The position numbers and the translations under genes were made by a program. Positions 44,565 through 55,325 of a stretch of 64,000 bases of DNA are shown in pieces. Under the pieces are notes generated by a model. It had not been told where the DNA came from, did not search any database, and saw only the letters and a program-made list of their open reading frames with translations. How positions within the stretch are numbered: position 1 is the stretch's first letter; each line of letters starts with the position of its first letter. Origin of the DNA: CBDATG01 sp965200145 (GTDB taxonomy: Bacteria; Chloroflexota; Dehalococcoidia; Lucifugimonadales; Lucifugimonadaceae); assembly GCA_965200145.1 (NCBI GenBank), contig CBDATG010000002.1, positions 992,001 through 1,056,000 of the forward strand, written 5' to 3'.

Positions 44565-45862
44565 AGGTACCAACGCAACTCAACAGACGCGCGCTGTCGC
44601 TACAGTCGGCAATCATCGCAGTCATTGCGGCCGCCATGACATTGGCGGCCATCGCTTGCAGCTCACCCGAACCTACGGCGACGTCGGTTCCAACTCCAGT
44701 TGCAGCACCAACCGCGACGCCGGTTCCTCCGACACCGACCGTCCTTCTGACCACACCGACACCCACTCCATCTCCAGAACCCGAACCTAGTCCAACGAAT
44801 ACACCCACGGCGACTCCGGTCCCACCAACTGCAACGACCGCGCCGGACACACCAACACCAACACCAACGCCAAAGCCCGAACCGACGCTGACCCCGTCGC
44901 CGACCGCGACTCCGACACCGCAACCGAATGAAGCCTTCAAGGCAGTCAAAGGCATCGTTAACCCCGACGACTTCGGTTGGCCGCGAACCGTAGAGTCGTC
45001 CGAAGGTGCAGTGACGCTACAAGCGCCGCCGGAGCGCGTCCATTTCCTCTCGCTCGGCCACGCTGAGATCGGCGCAGTACTTATCGAAACCGATAAGTTC
45101 ACCGCCGTCTACTCTTTCTTCGTCGACCCGCATGTATCAAACGTCTCAGACCAGCTCTCTACCGTCCCAGTCATCGGGTTCGAACCCGAGGAAGTCGTGG
45201 CGTTACAGCCAGACATCGCAATCGCATCCCAGTTCACCAACCCAGACCTCGTCAATGTCGTAAAGTCCGCTGGAATCCCTGTCGTCAGAGTGTCCGAAGA
45301 AGGCGGAAGTAGTGGTGACATACCCAACATACTCTTCATGGGATACATGCTCGGCGCCGAAGAAAGAGCTTTGGAACTCGTAGCCGAAATCGAGTCCAGG
45401 ATCAACTTCGTCGAAGCACGCATCCTCCCTCACCAGAAACAGGATGTGGCACTGCCCGGCGTACTTGCGATATCCAAGTTCACAGACATCTACGCCGCCG
45501 GCAGCAACACGAACCTCGACGAAATCATCACAGCCGCCGGCGCTTTCAATCCCGCCGTTGAGGCAGGTCTAGACAGCTTTCAGCAAGTAAGCATGGAATC
45601 TATCGCCGCCATAAACCCAGACATGATCATCATCACTCAACCGATGGAGTCCGCCATAGCGTTCGCAGACGAACTGCGCGCCTCCCCGGTACTACAAGAT
45701 GTCCCGGCAATCATCAACAATCAAGTTCATCCCGTGAACACTACCTACTTCACGACTCTCTCTCACTGGAACGTCAGAGGCATCGAGGAACTCGCCAAAT
45801 TGCTCTACCCCAGAGCGTTTACTGGCCACGAGTTCAAAGATTTTGAGCCATTCAAACCCTAA
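44561..45862 (+). CDS. btuF: BtuF-like cobalamin-binding lipoprotein
   Basis: The 433-residue product has a lipoprotein signal (LAAIACSS, Cys33), then a Thr/Pro linker of about 90 residues, then a periplasmic binding protein of the BtuF/FepB helical-backbone class (RVHFLSLGHAEIGAVL, VVALQPDIAIASQFTNPDL, AINPDMIIITQPMES, FTTLSHWNVRGIEELAKLLY). It overlaps the permease by 4 nt and the ATPase by one base. The long linker probably extends the domain from the membrane. Confidence 0.88.
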   Translation: MKVPTQLNRRALSLQSAIIAVIAAAMTLAAIACSSPEPTATSVPTPVAAPTATPVPPTPTVLLTTPTPTPSPEPEPSPTNTPTATPVPPTATTAPDTPTPTPTPKPEPTLTPSPTATPTPQPNEAFKAVKGIVNPDDFGWPRTVESSEGAVTLQAPPERVHFLSLGHAEIGAVLIETDKFTAVYSFFVDPHVSNVSDQLSTVPVIGFEPEEVVALQPDIAIASQFTNPDLVNVVKSAGIPVVRVSEEGGSSGDIPNILFMGYMLGAEERALELVAEIESRINFVEARILPHQKQDVALPGVLAISKFTDIYAAGSNTNLDEIITAAGAFNPAVEAGLDSFQQVSMESIAAINPDMIIITQPMESAIAFADELRASPVLQDVPAIINNQVHPVNTTYFTTLSHWNVRGIEELAKLLYPRAFTGHEFKDFEPFKP

Positions 45863-46704
45863 TGCGCAGTATCACCAACATCCTGCGGCTGTCGGACCCC
45901 GCGGCGCCAAGCAACACCGACGACTCCGATCCTGTCACCATCGAAGCCAACGGAATCACCGTCACCGTCCGCGGCAACACGCTCGTAGACGATGTAAGCA
46001 TCGGATGCCGGGCAGGAAACGTCCTCGGGATTGTCGGACCCAACGGCGCGGGGAAAACCACCCTGCTGAAAGTGATGGCAGGTTTGACCAAACCAACCCA
46101 CGGATGCGTCTCACTAAACGGCAAACCCGTGCACTCCATGACACCGAGCGAATCTGCCCGATTAATCGCATACGCACCGCAATCGGCCGCCGTACATCCC
46201 TTCACCGCTATCGACATGGTCCTCATGGGACGCTACCCTTACCTACGCCGATTCCAGCTAGAAGCTACCGAAGACAGACGCGCCGCACACAACGCGTTGA
46301 CACTGACTGATACCGCGCAATTCGCCGACCGACGTGTCGACACACTGTCCGGCGGCGAACGCCAGCGCGTTATGATCGCGAGAGTTCTCGCACAAGACAC
46401 CGATGTCATCCTCGCAGACGAACCCATCGCGTCCCTCGACATCAAGCACCAGCTACTAACTCTGAAACTACTCAGGGAACGAGCCAGAAACTCCAAAGTA
46501 GCAGTATGCGTCGTCATGCACGACCTCAACCTCGCAGCAACATTCTGCGACCGCTTGCTCGCCATGCACAAGGGTCGGGCCGTCGCAACTGGTAAGCCGC
46601 ACGACGTTCTGACTCCCAAACTCATCCAAAGCATCTTCCAAGTCAACGCGACCGTCAATGCCAACGCAGACGGCGCCATCAACATCCGCGTCGAAGCCAA
46701 CTGA
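45862..46704 (+). CDS. btuD: BtuD/HmuV-type ABC importer ATPase
   Basis: The 280-residue product has Walker A (GPNGAGKTT), signature (LSGGERQRVMIAR), Walker B (ILADEPIASLD) and VMHDLNLAATFCD. It energises the permease and binding protein encoded just upstream. It is the third gene of the operon under the cobalamin riboswitch. Confidence 0.9.
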   Translation: MRSITNILRLSDPAAPSNTDDSDPVTIEANGITVTVRGNTLVDDVSIGCRAGNVLGIVGPNGAGKTTLLKVMAGLTKPTHGCVSLNGKPVHSMTPSESARLIAYAPQSAAVHPFTAIDMVLMGRYPYLRRFQLEATEDRRAAHNALTLTDTAQFADRRVDTLSGGERQRVMIARVLAQDTDVILADEPIASLDIKHQLLTLKLLRERARNSKVAVCVVMHDLNLAATFCDRLLAMHKGRAVATGKPHDVLTPKLIQSIFQVNATVNANADGAINIRVEAN

Positions 46705-46863
46705 TCCGACCCAGTTATCCTGCCGACATCAACAACCGCTCCCCCTTCAACGCGTCCGTTAACCAATCGGCGCGAAAATAGACACTTGTAGAACTCGCGT
46801 GAGTCCCGCCATCGTATCAAGTAGACAGTCAATGTACGGCAGACACTTATCGCCACACTCCCA

Positions 46864-47601
46864 ATGCCACTGGAGCAGACTTTGAACCCCGACAGCGTCG
46901 CAGAACCTATAGTCGAAGCAACGAACGTGACTAAGGTCTACAAAAGCCGCGACTTGGAAGTCACCGCGCTTGACGGCGTCTCGCTAGATGTCGCAAAAGG
47001 GGAGATGGTCTCCGTAATGGGTCCAAGCGGGTGCGGAAAAACCACGCTACTCAACTGCCTCTCCGGACTCGACCAGATCGACTCCGGCGAAGTAAAGATC
47101 GGAGGGCAAATTATCGCCGAGCTATCCGACAACGCACTCAGCGAGTACCGCGCAAAGTCCATGGGATTCATATTCCAGTCTTACAACCTCCTACCCGTAT
47201 TAACTGCCCGCGAAAACGTCGAACTGCCACTGGTCCTAACGGGTACGCGTCAATCAACCGCACAGAAAACCGCTATGGAGAAACTTGACCTAGTCGGACT
47301 CGCAGACCAAGCCGCACATCGCCCCATGGAACTCTCTGGCGGACAGCAGCAACGCGTCACCATCGCCCGCGCCTTGGCCAACGACCCCGCTATCGTATGG
47401 GCAGACGAACCTTCTGGAAACCTCGACTCAAAGAACGAAGACGACATCATGGGGCTCCTAACACGCCTCAACAAGGAAGCGCAACAGACATTCATCATCG
47501 TCACTCACTCCGACCACGTAGGCGAGCTGACAGATCGAACCATCAGAATGCTCGACGGACACATCATCGACCACGGCAACGGACAGGTCACTAAGCAATA
47601 A
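46864..47601 (+). CDS. LolD/MacB-type ABC ATPase
   Basis: The 245-residue product has Walker A (GPSGCGKTT), signature (LSGGQQQRVTIAR), Walker B (VWADEPSGNLDSKN) and the MacB/LolD hallmark ALSEYRAKSMGFIFQSYNLL. Such ATPases drive mechanotransmission-type transporters with FtsX-like partners, and the partner gene begins 74 bp downstream. The substrate could be a lipoprotein, peptide or drug and cannot be read from the sequence. Confidence 0.9.
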   Translation: MPLEQTLNPDSVAEPIVEATNVTKVYKSRDLEVTALDGVSLDVAKGEMVSVMGPSGCGKTTLLNCLSGLDQIDSGEVKIGGQIIAELSDNALSEYRAKSMGFIFQSYNLLPVLTARENVELPLVLTGTRQSTAQKTAMEKLDLVGLADQAAHRPMELSGGQQQRVTIARALANDPAIVWADEPSGNLDSKNEDDIMGLLTRLNKEAQQTFIIVTHSDHVGELTDRTIRMLDGHIIDHGNGQVTKQ

Positions 47602-47675
47602 CGAACCCGACGCGCATCCGACCTGGGCCTACCGCAAGACATCTCGCAACGCCGACGCGAAAGGCATCGTAAATC

Positions 47676-50600
47676 ATGGAAACCCTATTCGGACTACAGA
47701 TGAGCACCTTGGCATTCGTCATGCTCGGCGCGCTCGCACTCGTGCTCATAATCATGGGAATCATCGCCGCCAGCAATCGATTCCTCATCCGCCTATCCCT
47801 CCGAAACCTCCCAAGAAGACCCGCTCAAACCGTACTCATCGTCGTCGGCCTAATGCTAGCGACTACCATCATCTCCGCTTCTTTCGCCGTCGGTGACACA
47901 ATCACCGTCAGCATCCGACAAGGCGTCATCGAAGGAATCGGCGACACTGACATCATCGTCCGAAAACCTACTCAAGGAAACTTCGAAAGACCTATCCTCA
48001 CCGACGACGAAGTCAACACCATCATCGCAGCTCTCGAAGGTGAAAACGCCGTTGACGGTGTCATGCCGGCTACTGTTTCCGTGCTGCCCGTACTGAACCA
48101 ACGCACCAGACTCACCGAAGCCCGAACCGTCGTCAGAGGTTACGACATCGAAGGACTTTACGGTTCGATCGATGTGCCACCCGGACCCTCGCTCGCCCCA
48201 TTCTTCGTCCCGGATCCCATTGAAGGACCGACGAACGACATGCGGAACCTAGCCGATGGCGAAGTGTTCGTCAACCGATTCCTACAACGAGAGATCAACG
48301 CGCAAGTCGGCGATACCTTGACCATCTACTCGCCCATCGGACAACAAGAAGTTACCGTCGCCGCCATCCTGGACCGCGGCGGAATCGGTAGTGCCGACAA
48401 CCGAATCATGATGCCCATCGACCTGTTCAACTCCATCGTGGGTGCCCCCCAAGGTTCCGCAAGCAGAGTCGACATCTCACTGAATACCGAGAATGTGGCC
48501 TTGGAAGATGCATCCGAGAACCTTCGCACCAAACTCGCCAACGAGTTCGTAAACCAGCAAGCCCTCAACCAACTTATCTCAGCCCTCGCATCATCAAACT
48601 CGTTCATGCAAAGACTCGATGACTACATCGTCACAGAGTCTGTACAAGGCGGCGCACTAAACGCAAGCCAAGCCGACGACCTACGCGAGATCCACGATAG
48701 CTTGAGGCAAGGCAACCCATCAGACCGCTTCGTTGAACTCATCACTTCTATCGAGACTCTAGGATTGATCCTCGGCGCGTTCGCAGATGCTGACGACCCT
48801 GCCCTGATGCAACTCGTCCCGCAACTCACCTTCGGCGCACAACAAATCACAGAGCTCCAGATCACCGAAATCAAGGTAGACGGCCTATCCGTCGCCGATG
48901 CAGTTGGCAATTTATTCGTCACATTCTTCACCTTCTTCGGCTCATTCACAGTAATCGTCGGACTACTGCTCGTATTCCTGATTTTCGTCCTGCTCGCGTC
49001 AGAACGGATGCACGAAATGGGCATATCCAGAGCCGTGGGTCTAAAGCGTGGACACCTCGTCCAGATGTTCACAATTGAAGGACTCGCTTACGCCATCGGT
49101 GCCGCCGCCGTCGGTACCGTCGTCGGAATCCTCGCCAGCAGATTCCTCGTCATACTCATGGCTCAAGCGTTCGGCGGCGCAGGGGGCGAAAACTTCGTCT
49201 GGCGTTTCACTATCACACAGTGGTCCATAAGCATCGCCTTCGCCATGGGGTTAGTTCTGACATTCCTCACCGTCATATACTCCGCCTCCCGCGTCAGCCT
49301 GCTCAACATCGTCGTCGCAATACGAGACCTACCCGAAGAGTTCGCGACGTCTCAGAACGCCCCCCTACTCCAACGAATACTCAGCTTCGCTCTATGGACC
49401 GTCGGACCCTTCTACTCCGTATTCCTACTGATCAGACGCATCCGACGCAAAGACAACATCGTCGCCGGAATTCTGACAGTGATCGCAACATGGCTCATCA
49501 TAGGCTGGATCGTCGCCATCATCGTCTCCTTCGTGAGGATATGGACTCCTCTACTCTCTCAAGGGTGGCCGATCGCAATCATCGGCGCACTAATGACCGC
49601 TATCCCATTTACAGCGTCCGACGGTGCACTCGCACGGGCAGCTTGGTTCGCTTACCTAGGCGCCAGCGTCGCAGTTTACGGTTCCGGAACTTTCATACGC
49701 TGGGCACTGATCCATTTCAGATACCCCGAATCGAACGCTAACCGAATCTCATACACGCTGACCGGACTCATCCTGCTCATAATGTGGGCATTGCCGACCC
49801 GATTCGTTGAGCCCATCACCGGTGAGCTCGATGGCAACGTATCGATGTTCATCCTCGCAGGAGTCTGGATGGTCGCATCGGCGGTCTGGGTAGTGATGTA
49901 CAACTCCGACATCCTCGTCAACGCAATATCGGCAACTCTCGGACGATTCGCAGGCATGAGAGCCGTACTCAAACCCGCCGTAGCATACGCTGTCAACAAC
50001 CGATTCCGCACCGGACTCACCGTCTCAATGTTCGCACTCGTCATCTTCGTCATGATGGTCTTCTCAATTCTCAACAGCAGCTTCAGCAGCCTAACCGCAA
50101 ACCCCGAACTCGTCTCCGGCGGGTATGACATTAGAGCCGAAGTCGAACCCGACCTACCAATCGACAACCTGCAACAGCGAATCACAGACTCCGCCGACCT
50201 TAATCCTGCCAACTTCGAAGCCATCGCCGGCCAATCAGAGGAAACAACACGCGCACGTCAGATCGGTGCCGAAGACATACAGCTCCGTAGCATGAACGTC
50301 CGCGGTTCCGAGCCCGCATATTTCCGGAACAACCAGATACTCATACAAGCCGCCGACCCACAGTACCTGCCACCGGGTATCGATATCAACGACGAGCCAG
50401 CCGTCTCGCGCGCCGCGTGGGATGCACTAGCGGACGACCCGTCGTTGGCGGTGATAACTGACGAACATATCCCTGGAGCTGGCGGACAGTTCGTGCCGCA
50501 GGATCAAGGCCAATTCATCGCAGAAGGCTTCACGATCGGCTCCGAAAATCAGTTCACCGCTTTTGACGTCGAGTTCATCGGTCCGGCCGCCGAAGCTGCT

Positions 50601-51299
50601 GGATCAACCGAAACCACTACGCGAACCGTCATCGGAGTGACTGATGCCAACGCCGACAGCCTAGAAGGCGACACAGATCAAGGTCCAGTTGCAGGATTCG
50701 TCGGATTGCACACACGCAATGATGTCTTCCAATCTCTGCTAGGAGAGATACCGCCCTTCACAATCTACCGCATCACGCTTCGCGACGGCGCAGACCCCTC
50801 CGACATCGCCGGACGAATGGAAACCGCGTTCATCGAAAACAGCATGGTCGCAGTCGACACCAAAGCTGAGATCGATGCCGCTCAAGCATCCAACCAACAA
50901 TTCAACCTGCTGTTCCAAGGATTCATGGGACTTGGACTCGTAGTCGGCGCTGCGTCAGTCGGAGTACTCGCAATGCGCGCCGTAAACGAGAGAAGAAAGC
51001 ACATCGCTATCATGCGAGCTCTTGGTTACAGGGAAACCATGATCCGAACAGGATTCATCATCGAGTCAGTCTTCGTAGCGGCGGTAGGCACACTGCTAGG
51101 AGTCATCCTAGGCGCAATAGTCTCATGGTCGTTCCTAGACGACACCGCGGACCAAGCAGCTGGACTAACCTTCGCTATCCCATGGCTCAACGTCTCAGTA
51201 GTAGTAGGCATAACGATAATCGCCGCATTGATAACAACATACGTCCCAGCCCGCCAAGCCTCGAAAATCTACCCCGCCGAAGCACTACGCTTCGAGTAG
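47676..51299 (+). CDS. FtsX-family ABC transporter permease, large two-domain form
   Basis: The 1207-residue membrane protein has two FtsX-type segments, near residues 410-560 (VTFFTFFGSFTVIVGLLLVF, RMHEMGISRAVGLKRGHLVQ) and at the C-terminus (VNERRKHIAIMRALGYRETM, ARQASKIYPAEALRFE). Extracytoplasmic domains and several extra helices lie between. The form fits large duplicated permeases of Chloroflexota and Actinobacteria. Two positive-loop motifs (ISRAVGL, IMRALGY) should contact the ATPase upstream. Export of lipids or peptides is possible. Confidence 0.88.
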   Translation: METLFGLQMSTLAFVMLGALALVLIIMGIIAASNRFLIRLSLRNLPRRPAQTVLIVVGLMLATTIISASFAVGDTITVSIRQGVIEGIGDTDIIVRKPTQGNFERPILTDDEVNTIIAALEGENAVDGVMPATVSVLPVLNQRTRLTEARTVVRGYDIEGLYGSIDVPPGPSLAPFFVPDPIEGPTNDMRNLADGEVFVNRFLQREINAQVGDTLTIYSPIGQQEVTVAAILDRGGIGSADNRIMMPIDLFNSIVGAPQGSASRVDISLNTENVALEDASENLRTKLANEFVNQQALNQLISALASSNSFMQRLDDYIVTESVQGGALNASQADDLREIHDSLRQGNPSDRFVELITSIETLGLILGAFADADDPALMQLVPQLTFGAQQITELQITEIKVDGLSVADAVGNLFVTFFTFFGSFTVIVGLLLVFLIFVLLASERMHEMGISRAVGLKRGHLVQMFTIEGLAYAIGAAAVGTVVGILASRFLVILMAQAFGGAGGENFVWRFTITQWSISIAFAMGLVLTFLTVIYSASRVSLLNIVVAIRDLPEEFATSQNAPLLQRILSFALWTVGPFYSVFLLIRRIRRKDNIVAGILTVIATWLIIGWIVAIIVSFVRIWTPLLSQGWPIAIIGALMTAIPFTASDGALARAAWFAYLGASVAVYGSGTFIRWALIHFRYPESNANRISYTLTGLILLIMWALPTRFVEPITGELDGNVSMFILAGVWMVASAVWVVMYNSDILVNAISATLGRFAGMRAVLKPAVAYAVNNRFRTGLTVSMFALVIFVMMVFSILNSSFSSLTANPELVSGGYDIRAEVEPDLPIDNLQQRITDSADLNPANFEAIAGQSEETTRARQIGAEDIQLRSMNVRGSEPAYFRNNQILIQAADPQYLPPGIDINDEPAVSRAAWDALADDPSLAVITDEHIPGAGGQFVPQDQGQFIAEGFTIGSENQFTAFDVEFIGPAAEAAGSTETTTRTVIGVTDANADSLEGDTDQGPVAGFVGLHTRNDVFQSLLGEIPPFTIYRITLRDGADPSDIAGRMETAFIENSMVAVDTKAEIDAAQASNQQFNLLFQGFMGLGLVVGAASVGVLAMRAVNERRKHIAIMRALGYRETMIRTGFIIESVFVAAVGTLLGVILGAIVSWSFLDDTADQAAGLTFAIPWLNVSVVVGITIIAALITTYVPARQASKIYPAEALRFE

Positions 51300-51454
51300 G
51301 CGCAGGACGCCCGCTCACTGCGCTCACAACCGGATAGCCGTCCGGCCGCATCTCTACACACAGCGCGACAGTGGGCCGCCTATTGCATTGCCGGCAGAAC
51401 CACTAGACACAGAGGGACGCGCAATGCCGAAGGAGCGACACCCGGCAGTGAGTG

Positions 51455-54208
51455 CTACTCGATTAAGTCAGGCTGTCGCGGCTCGCCGTTAACCCGTCTC
51501 GCACGCCGCCGATACGGCTTGTTAGAAATCATCGGTTCACGCGCCAATCTATTCCGTAGGTCCTCGCAACGCGCCGCGTCGAATCCCAAAACATCGCACA
51601 CAACCTCGTCAATGCGTATCTGCACCTCGCAGGTATGCGCCTCCGGGAAAGGCTTGCGTTCAATCTCCGCCACCTCGTCAAACACATCAACGAGCGTCTG
51701 CACCTGCTCTGGTGTCATCTCAGCGATTGAAGGCAAAGGTATGTTGCGTTGCGCGTTTATGCTAAAGGTTGGGTAGGAAGGTTTTCGGTTGTTGCGGCCC
51801 ACCAAGATTACCAATTTTCCTAAGGTGCTGTTCAGGATGGTAATGGCAACCTTAGCCAAGTCATCGGTACAGTGGGGGCCCGAAGACACGGGCACCACGT
51901 TTTGCCACGCCGAGCCAAGCGAAGGTTCATCGGTCAACACAGCTGTCACACACGACGAAGTCAAACTCAAGCGATCTGGCAGTTTCATGCGGTGAACTTG
52001 GCGACTCATCCGACTAAACGCGGCTTCATGACCGGGTTTAGGTATGACCCAAGAATCGGTCGATACCGATAACTTATTACAGTGGCTCGCGTCGTGCTCC
52101 CACAGCACCGGCGTTCCACCCGGCACTTCGTCTTTCGTGCGCTCACCAAACTTCCTGACTACCCTTCCGATACCCTTGATCTCAAATTGGTCTCCGACTG
52201 TTGCGCCCCACTCACCGCATAGGTCGGCCGCCGCGTGGTACAACAAATTATCAACGAACTGCAACGCACGCCAATCACCTCGCTTGATATCAGAGAAGGG
52301 GATACTTTCGGTCAGAGCCCGGTCATGTTCGTCTGCCGTGCCTCTAAGTATGTAATCCGCCGTTGCGACCGCCGAAGTAGACGTTTCCGGGTTCCAGATC
52401 AACTTCACCGCTTGGGTCGGTGGCGGTTCGCCGAAAATCGGTTTGCGACTCGCAATCACCAGTATTTCGCCAATGTCGGTGTTGCCAGAGAAGAAGATCC
52501 TATCGGGATCGTAACTCGCTACAAGATACTTGATGTGGAACCGCTCCGCAAGCCGCTTGCGGATCTGGAAACCCGATGGACCGTTCACCGATGCGGAAGG
52601 CAAGACGAAACCCAACAACCCTTTGTCTTCATCAATATGCTTGTCGGCCAGCGCAACAAATGCTCCAGAATTCCCGCTACGGTTAACGACATCCTTCGGC
52701 ACGAGCTCCGACTCGCGGTCTTGCAACGCCAGCCGCACCTCATCGTCAAACTGGTGATGCCGCTTGTAGTTCACCGTAAATGGCGGATTCATGATTGCAA
52801 CATCAAAGGTGACAACTTCAATCGGCGCGGGCAACGCATCAACCCGCGTTCCTACAGGCGGCGGATTGAATGTGCCCTGATCCAACCCTTCCAACAGCTC
52901 TAGCGACCCGATACGGCCGCCACCAGTTACCGGGTCAATCCCAAGCATCAGGCTGTATAGATGCATCTCTCGGAACGCCACGCTTGGCGATATCATGCCC
53001 AGGCCGGTGGCAGATTGGAACACCGCGCGGTTGTTGATGTCGTAGCCATGCAGGACCCGTTCCAGTAACGCACGCGCAACATCTTCGTGTCGACCTGTAC
53101 GCTCCCTGTTCAGTATGTAGTTCGCAGCCGCTATCAGCAACGTTCCTGTCCCGCACGCGAAATCCACGATGCTCAAGCCAGTGACCTCGTCATAGTTGGT
53201 CCAGTCAACCATGTCTTCGATGCTCGCAAGTGTCAACCGCGTCAACAGGGTGGCCGCAGGGATGGTCGTATACATCGAACCATCATTCTTGGCGGAGGCG
53301 ACGGATTGGCAGAATGTGATACCGAACAGGTCGTGATGCTGACCTCCCGAAGAAGATTCAATGTTGCGGGCAACCTGCGCGATCCTCGTCAGGACTGACC
53401 GTGTCGATATTGTCGAAGGCATCGCGTCTAAGATGGCGCAGCTCCACTCCAATATCTGCTTGTAATCAACCTCGAGCCACTGTTGGTGGGCAGACTTCAG
53501 TGCATCTTGAATGTTTTCGGAATTGATGCAATCGATGACCCGTGGCGGGTTCCAATTCTGGGACGGTTTCGAGACGGTGCGACGTACTCCGTCTAACTTG
53601 GCGTGGAACATGATTGCGACCATCAGGTCCGTCAACAGCCCTTTGAGTGCCTTGTCCGGGTCCTTGGCATCCGTCTGGTCCATGTCGTGTAGGATATCCC
53701 CTCTCTGTGTCGGCGTAAACCTGTCAAATGCACTCTCAATCGCGACATCCGCCATACTTGCCAACGTCTCGGGAGAACCAGCTTCGTCCGGGGCCTTCTC
53801 TAAATAGTCGGACAGCGACGCTACTGCGACTGTGTCCCAGCGGGCCATCCTCGCCTGAAGCCTCAGCTCAGTCGGGTCGTCGTACGGAAACGGATTGCCT
53901 CGGACGTTAACCCGTACTTCCCCGTTACGCAGGTCATCAGCAGTGCGAAACTCGCCAGGTGGATACAGCAAAGCGACAGCGACATCGCAGTGCACGCTAG
54001 CCAAACGCCGATTGGCATCTGCTATCGCACCCCGCTGTTGCGCCGGCCGGTAGCCCAGCTTTGCCTCAATACCCACGATTTGATCACCAAACCGGCAACG
54101 GATGTCCATACGCCCGTCCGACACGGTGACCTCAGGGTCCGCTTCGCCTGTATGCGAATCCCTGATGATATCGGCAAGATATGAGTTGAGCGGTTCCTCT
54201 TTCAACAT
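51455..54208 (-). CDS. Single-chain restriction-modification enzyme (nuclease-methyltransferase fusion)
   Basis: The 917-residue product starts with a PD-(D/E)XK-like region (GRMDIRCRF, Asp35; VGIEAKLGY, Glu48 and Lys50). A gamma-class N6-adenine methyltransferase follows (motif I VDFACGTGTLLIAA near 350, motif IV VAIMNPPFTVNY near 475), then a target-recognition region to the C-terminus. There is no helicase, so it resembles Type IIG/IIL enzymes rather than the Type ISP enzyme at 26987-31984. The C-terminal PFPEAHTCEVQIRIDEVVCD segment is also close to that of the ISP enzyme. It is flanked by housekeeping genes and has no accessory gene. Recognition site unknown. Confidence 0.85.
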   Translation of the reverse strand: MLKEEPLNSYLADIIRDSHTGEADPEVTVSDGRMDIRCRFGDQIVGIEAKLGYRPAQQRGAIADANRRLASVHCDVAVALLYPPGEFRTADDLRNGEVRVNVRGNPFPYDDPTELRLQARMARWDTVAVASLSDYLEKAPDEAGSPETLASMADVAIESAFDRFTPTQRGDILHDMDQTDAKDPDKALKGLLTDLMVAIMFHAKLDGVRRTVSKPSQNWNPPRVIDCINSENIQDALKSAHQQWLEVDYKQILEWSCAILDAMPSTISTRSVLTRIAQVARNIESSSGGQHHDLFGITFCQSVASAKNDGSMYTTIPAATLLTRLTLASIEDMVDWTNYDEVTGLSIVDFACGTGTLLIAAANYILNRERTGRHEDVARALLERVLHGYDINNRAVFQSATGLGMISPSVAFREMHLYSLMLGIDPVTGGGRIGSLELLEGLDQGTFNPPPVGTRVDALPAPIEVVTFDVAIMNPPFTVNYKRHHQFDDEVRLALQDRESELVPKDVVNRSGNSGAFVALADKHIDEDKGLLGFVLPSASVNGPSGFQIRKRLAERFHIKYLVASYDPDRIFFSGNTDIGEILVIASRKPIFGEPPPTQAVKLIWNPETSTSAVATADYILRGTADEHDRALTESIPFSDIKRGDWRALQFVDNLLYHAAADLCGEWGATVGDQFEIKGIGRVVRKFGERTKDEVPGGTPVLWEHDASHCNKLSVSTDSWVIPKPGHEAAFSRMSRQVHRMKLPDRLSLTSSCVTAVLTDEPSLGSAWQNVVPVSSGPHCTDDLAKVAITILNSTLGKLVILVGRNNRKPSYPTFSINAQRNIPLPSIAEMTPEQVQTLVDVFDEVAEIERKPFPEAHTCEVQIRIDEVVCDVLGFDAARCEDLRNRLAREPMISNKPYRRRARRVNGEPRQPDLIE

Positions 54209-54465
54209 CTCAAGCCACCTATGATCAAAACCGGCACAAGACTTGAATCGATTCTCTGCTCAATGTCAGCTCTATTCGTCCAAGCAACATGTCAATATTG
54301 TGATCAAAGGAGCGACGGAGTACCTGCATGGCACCTATCCGCGCGTCCGTTACTACTAGTATCGCACTTGTGGTCGTTCGAGTCGGATCTTGTCAGTGTC
54401 CGCAGATCCGACGAACTGGTCAGCAGAATGCTGGCCGTATCGTAGCACCCGACCGCTACCCGCCC

Positions 54466-54756
54466 CTAAACCACGTTCTTCTTTGGCCGCCCCGGCCGCC
54501 TGCCCGGCTTACGACCAGGAGCGTTCTTCGATCCATACCACGACGAATACTCGAACGAGTTGCGGAACATTCGCTCCGCGCCACACACCTTGCATTTGCC
54601 CGGCGCCTCCGGACCAGACGGCGCAGCGATCACCCAGCTGCAACGCGCCCCTTTCAGCTCACACTCCGTCGGCGGAGGAGGCGGAGGCTCCTCCATGGCA
54701 GCTGCAGTAGCCGCCGTCGTCTTACCCTTCGCGTTCGATTTCCGCTGTGTGGTCAT
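54466..54756 (-). CDS. Small Cys-rich protein with AT-hook-like tail
   Basis: The 96-residue product is not a named family that I know. It has an Ala/Pro-rich N-terminus, then four cysteines (CELKGARC, GKCKVCGAERMF) that could bind zinc, an aromatic stretch (FEYSSWYG), and a basic tail GRKPGRRPGRPKK with AT-hook-like GRP cores. This suggests a nucleic-acid-binding protein. It lies downstream of rplL on the same strand but behind a strong hairpin. Confidence 0.65.
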   Translation of the reverse strand: MTTQRKSNAKGKTTAATAAAMEEPPPPPPTECELKGARCSWVIAAPSGPEAPGKCKVCGAERMFRNSFEYSSWYGSKNAPGRKPGRRPGRPKKNVV

Positions 54757-54864
54757 GTACGTCTCCCCTGCAAATGTTCAACATTCCAAACGCCGTGCCA
54801 CAGTGTTCCGATAACGCAAGGGCACCGGCCAGCCGCCATCGTCAGAAAATCTACCACGATTCCG

Positions 54865-54898
54865 CCCAATCCGCGCGCACGATTTCGCGCGGATTGGG
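54865..54898 (-). terminator. Terminator-like hairpin downstream of rplL
   Basis: CCCAATCCGCGCG (54865-54877) and CGCGCGGATTGGG (54886-54898) form 13 perfect pairs with an 8-nt loop. It lies 44 bp past the rplL stop; there is no T-run, so read-through to the small Cys-rich gene is possible. Confidence 0.6.
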
Positions 54899-54941
54899 AC
54901 CGTCGGAGCCCGGCGGAAAAGACGGCGGCGAAAACCGACCG

Positions 54942-55325
54942 CTAGACAAGATTGACGACGGCGCCTGCCGCCTCGAGCTTTTCCTTCGCGTCGTTGGCTG
55001 CTTCCTGCGTCACTTGCTCAAGCACCACAGTCGGCGCTGACTCCACCAGGTCCTTCGCCTCGCGCAACCCAAGTGGCGTCAACTCGCGGACGACCTTGAT
55101 GACTGTGATCTTGTTCCCAACGACCTCCTGCAACGAAACGTCAAACTCTTCCTGTACCTCCTCTGCCGCCTCCTGTGCCGCTGGAACGCCACCGCCTACT
55201 GCCGCCACCGCGACAGGAGCCGCACTAACGCCGAACTCCTCCTCGATCGCCTTGACGATATCCGCAAGATCAAGAACCGACATGCTCTTGATCTCTTCTA
55301 TGAACTCCTCTTTTGTGAGTGCCAT
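54942..55325 (-). CDS. rplL: 50S ribosomal protein L7/L12
   Basis: The 127-residue product has an N-terminal dimerisation helix region, an Ala/Glu hinge ([18 protein letters not shown]) and the C-terminal domain ([40 protein letters not shown]). L7/L12 forms the stalk that recruits translation GTPases. The usual KxGLKEAK is LGLREAK here. It follows rplJ with a 77-bp gap. Confidence 0.95.
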   Translation of the reverse strand: MALTKEEFIEEIKSMSVLDLADIVKAIEEEFGVSAAPVAVAAVGGGVPAAQEAAEEVQEEFDVSLQEVVGNKITVIKVVRELTPLGLREAKDLVESAPTVVLEQVTQEAANDAKEKLEAAGAVVNLV

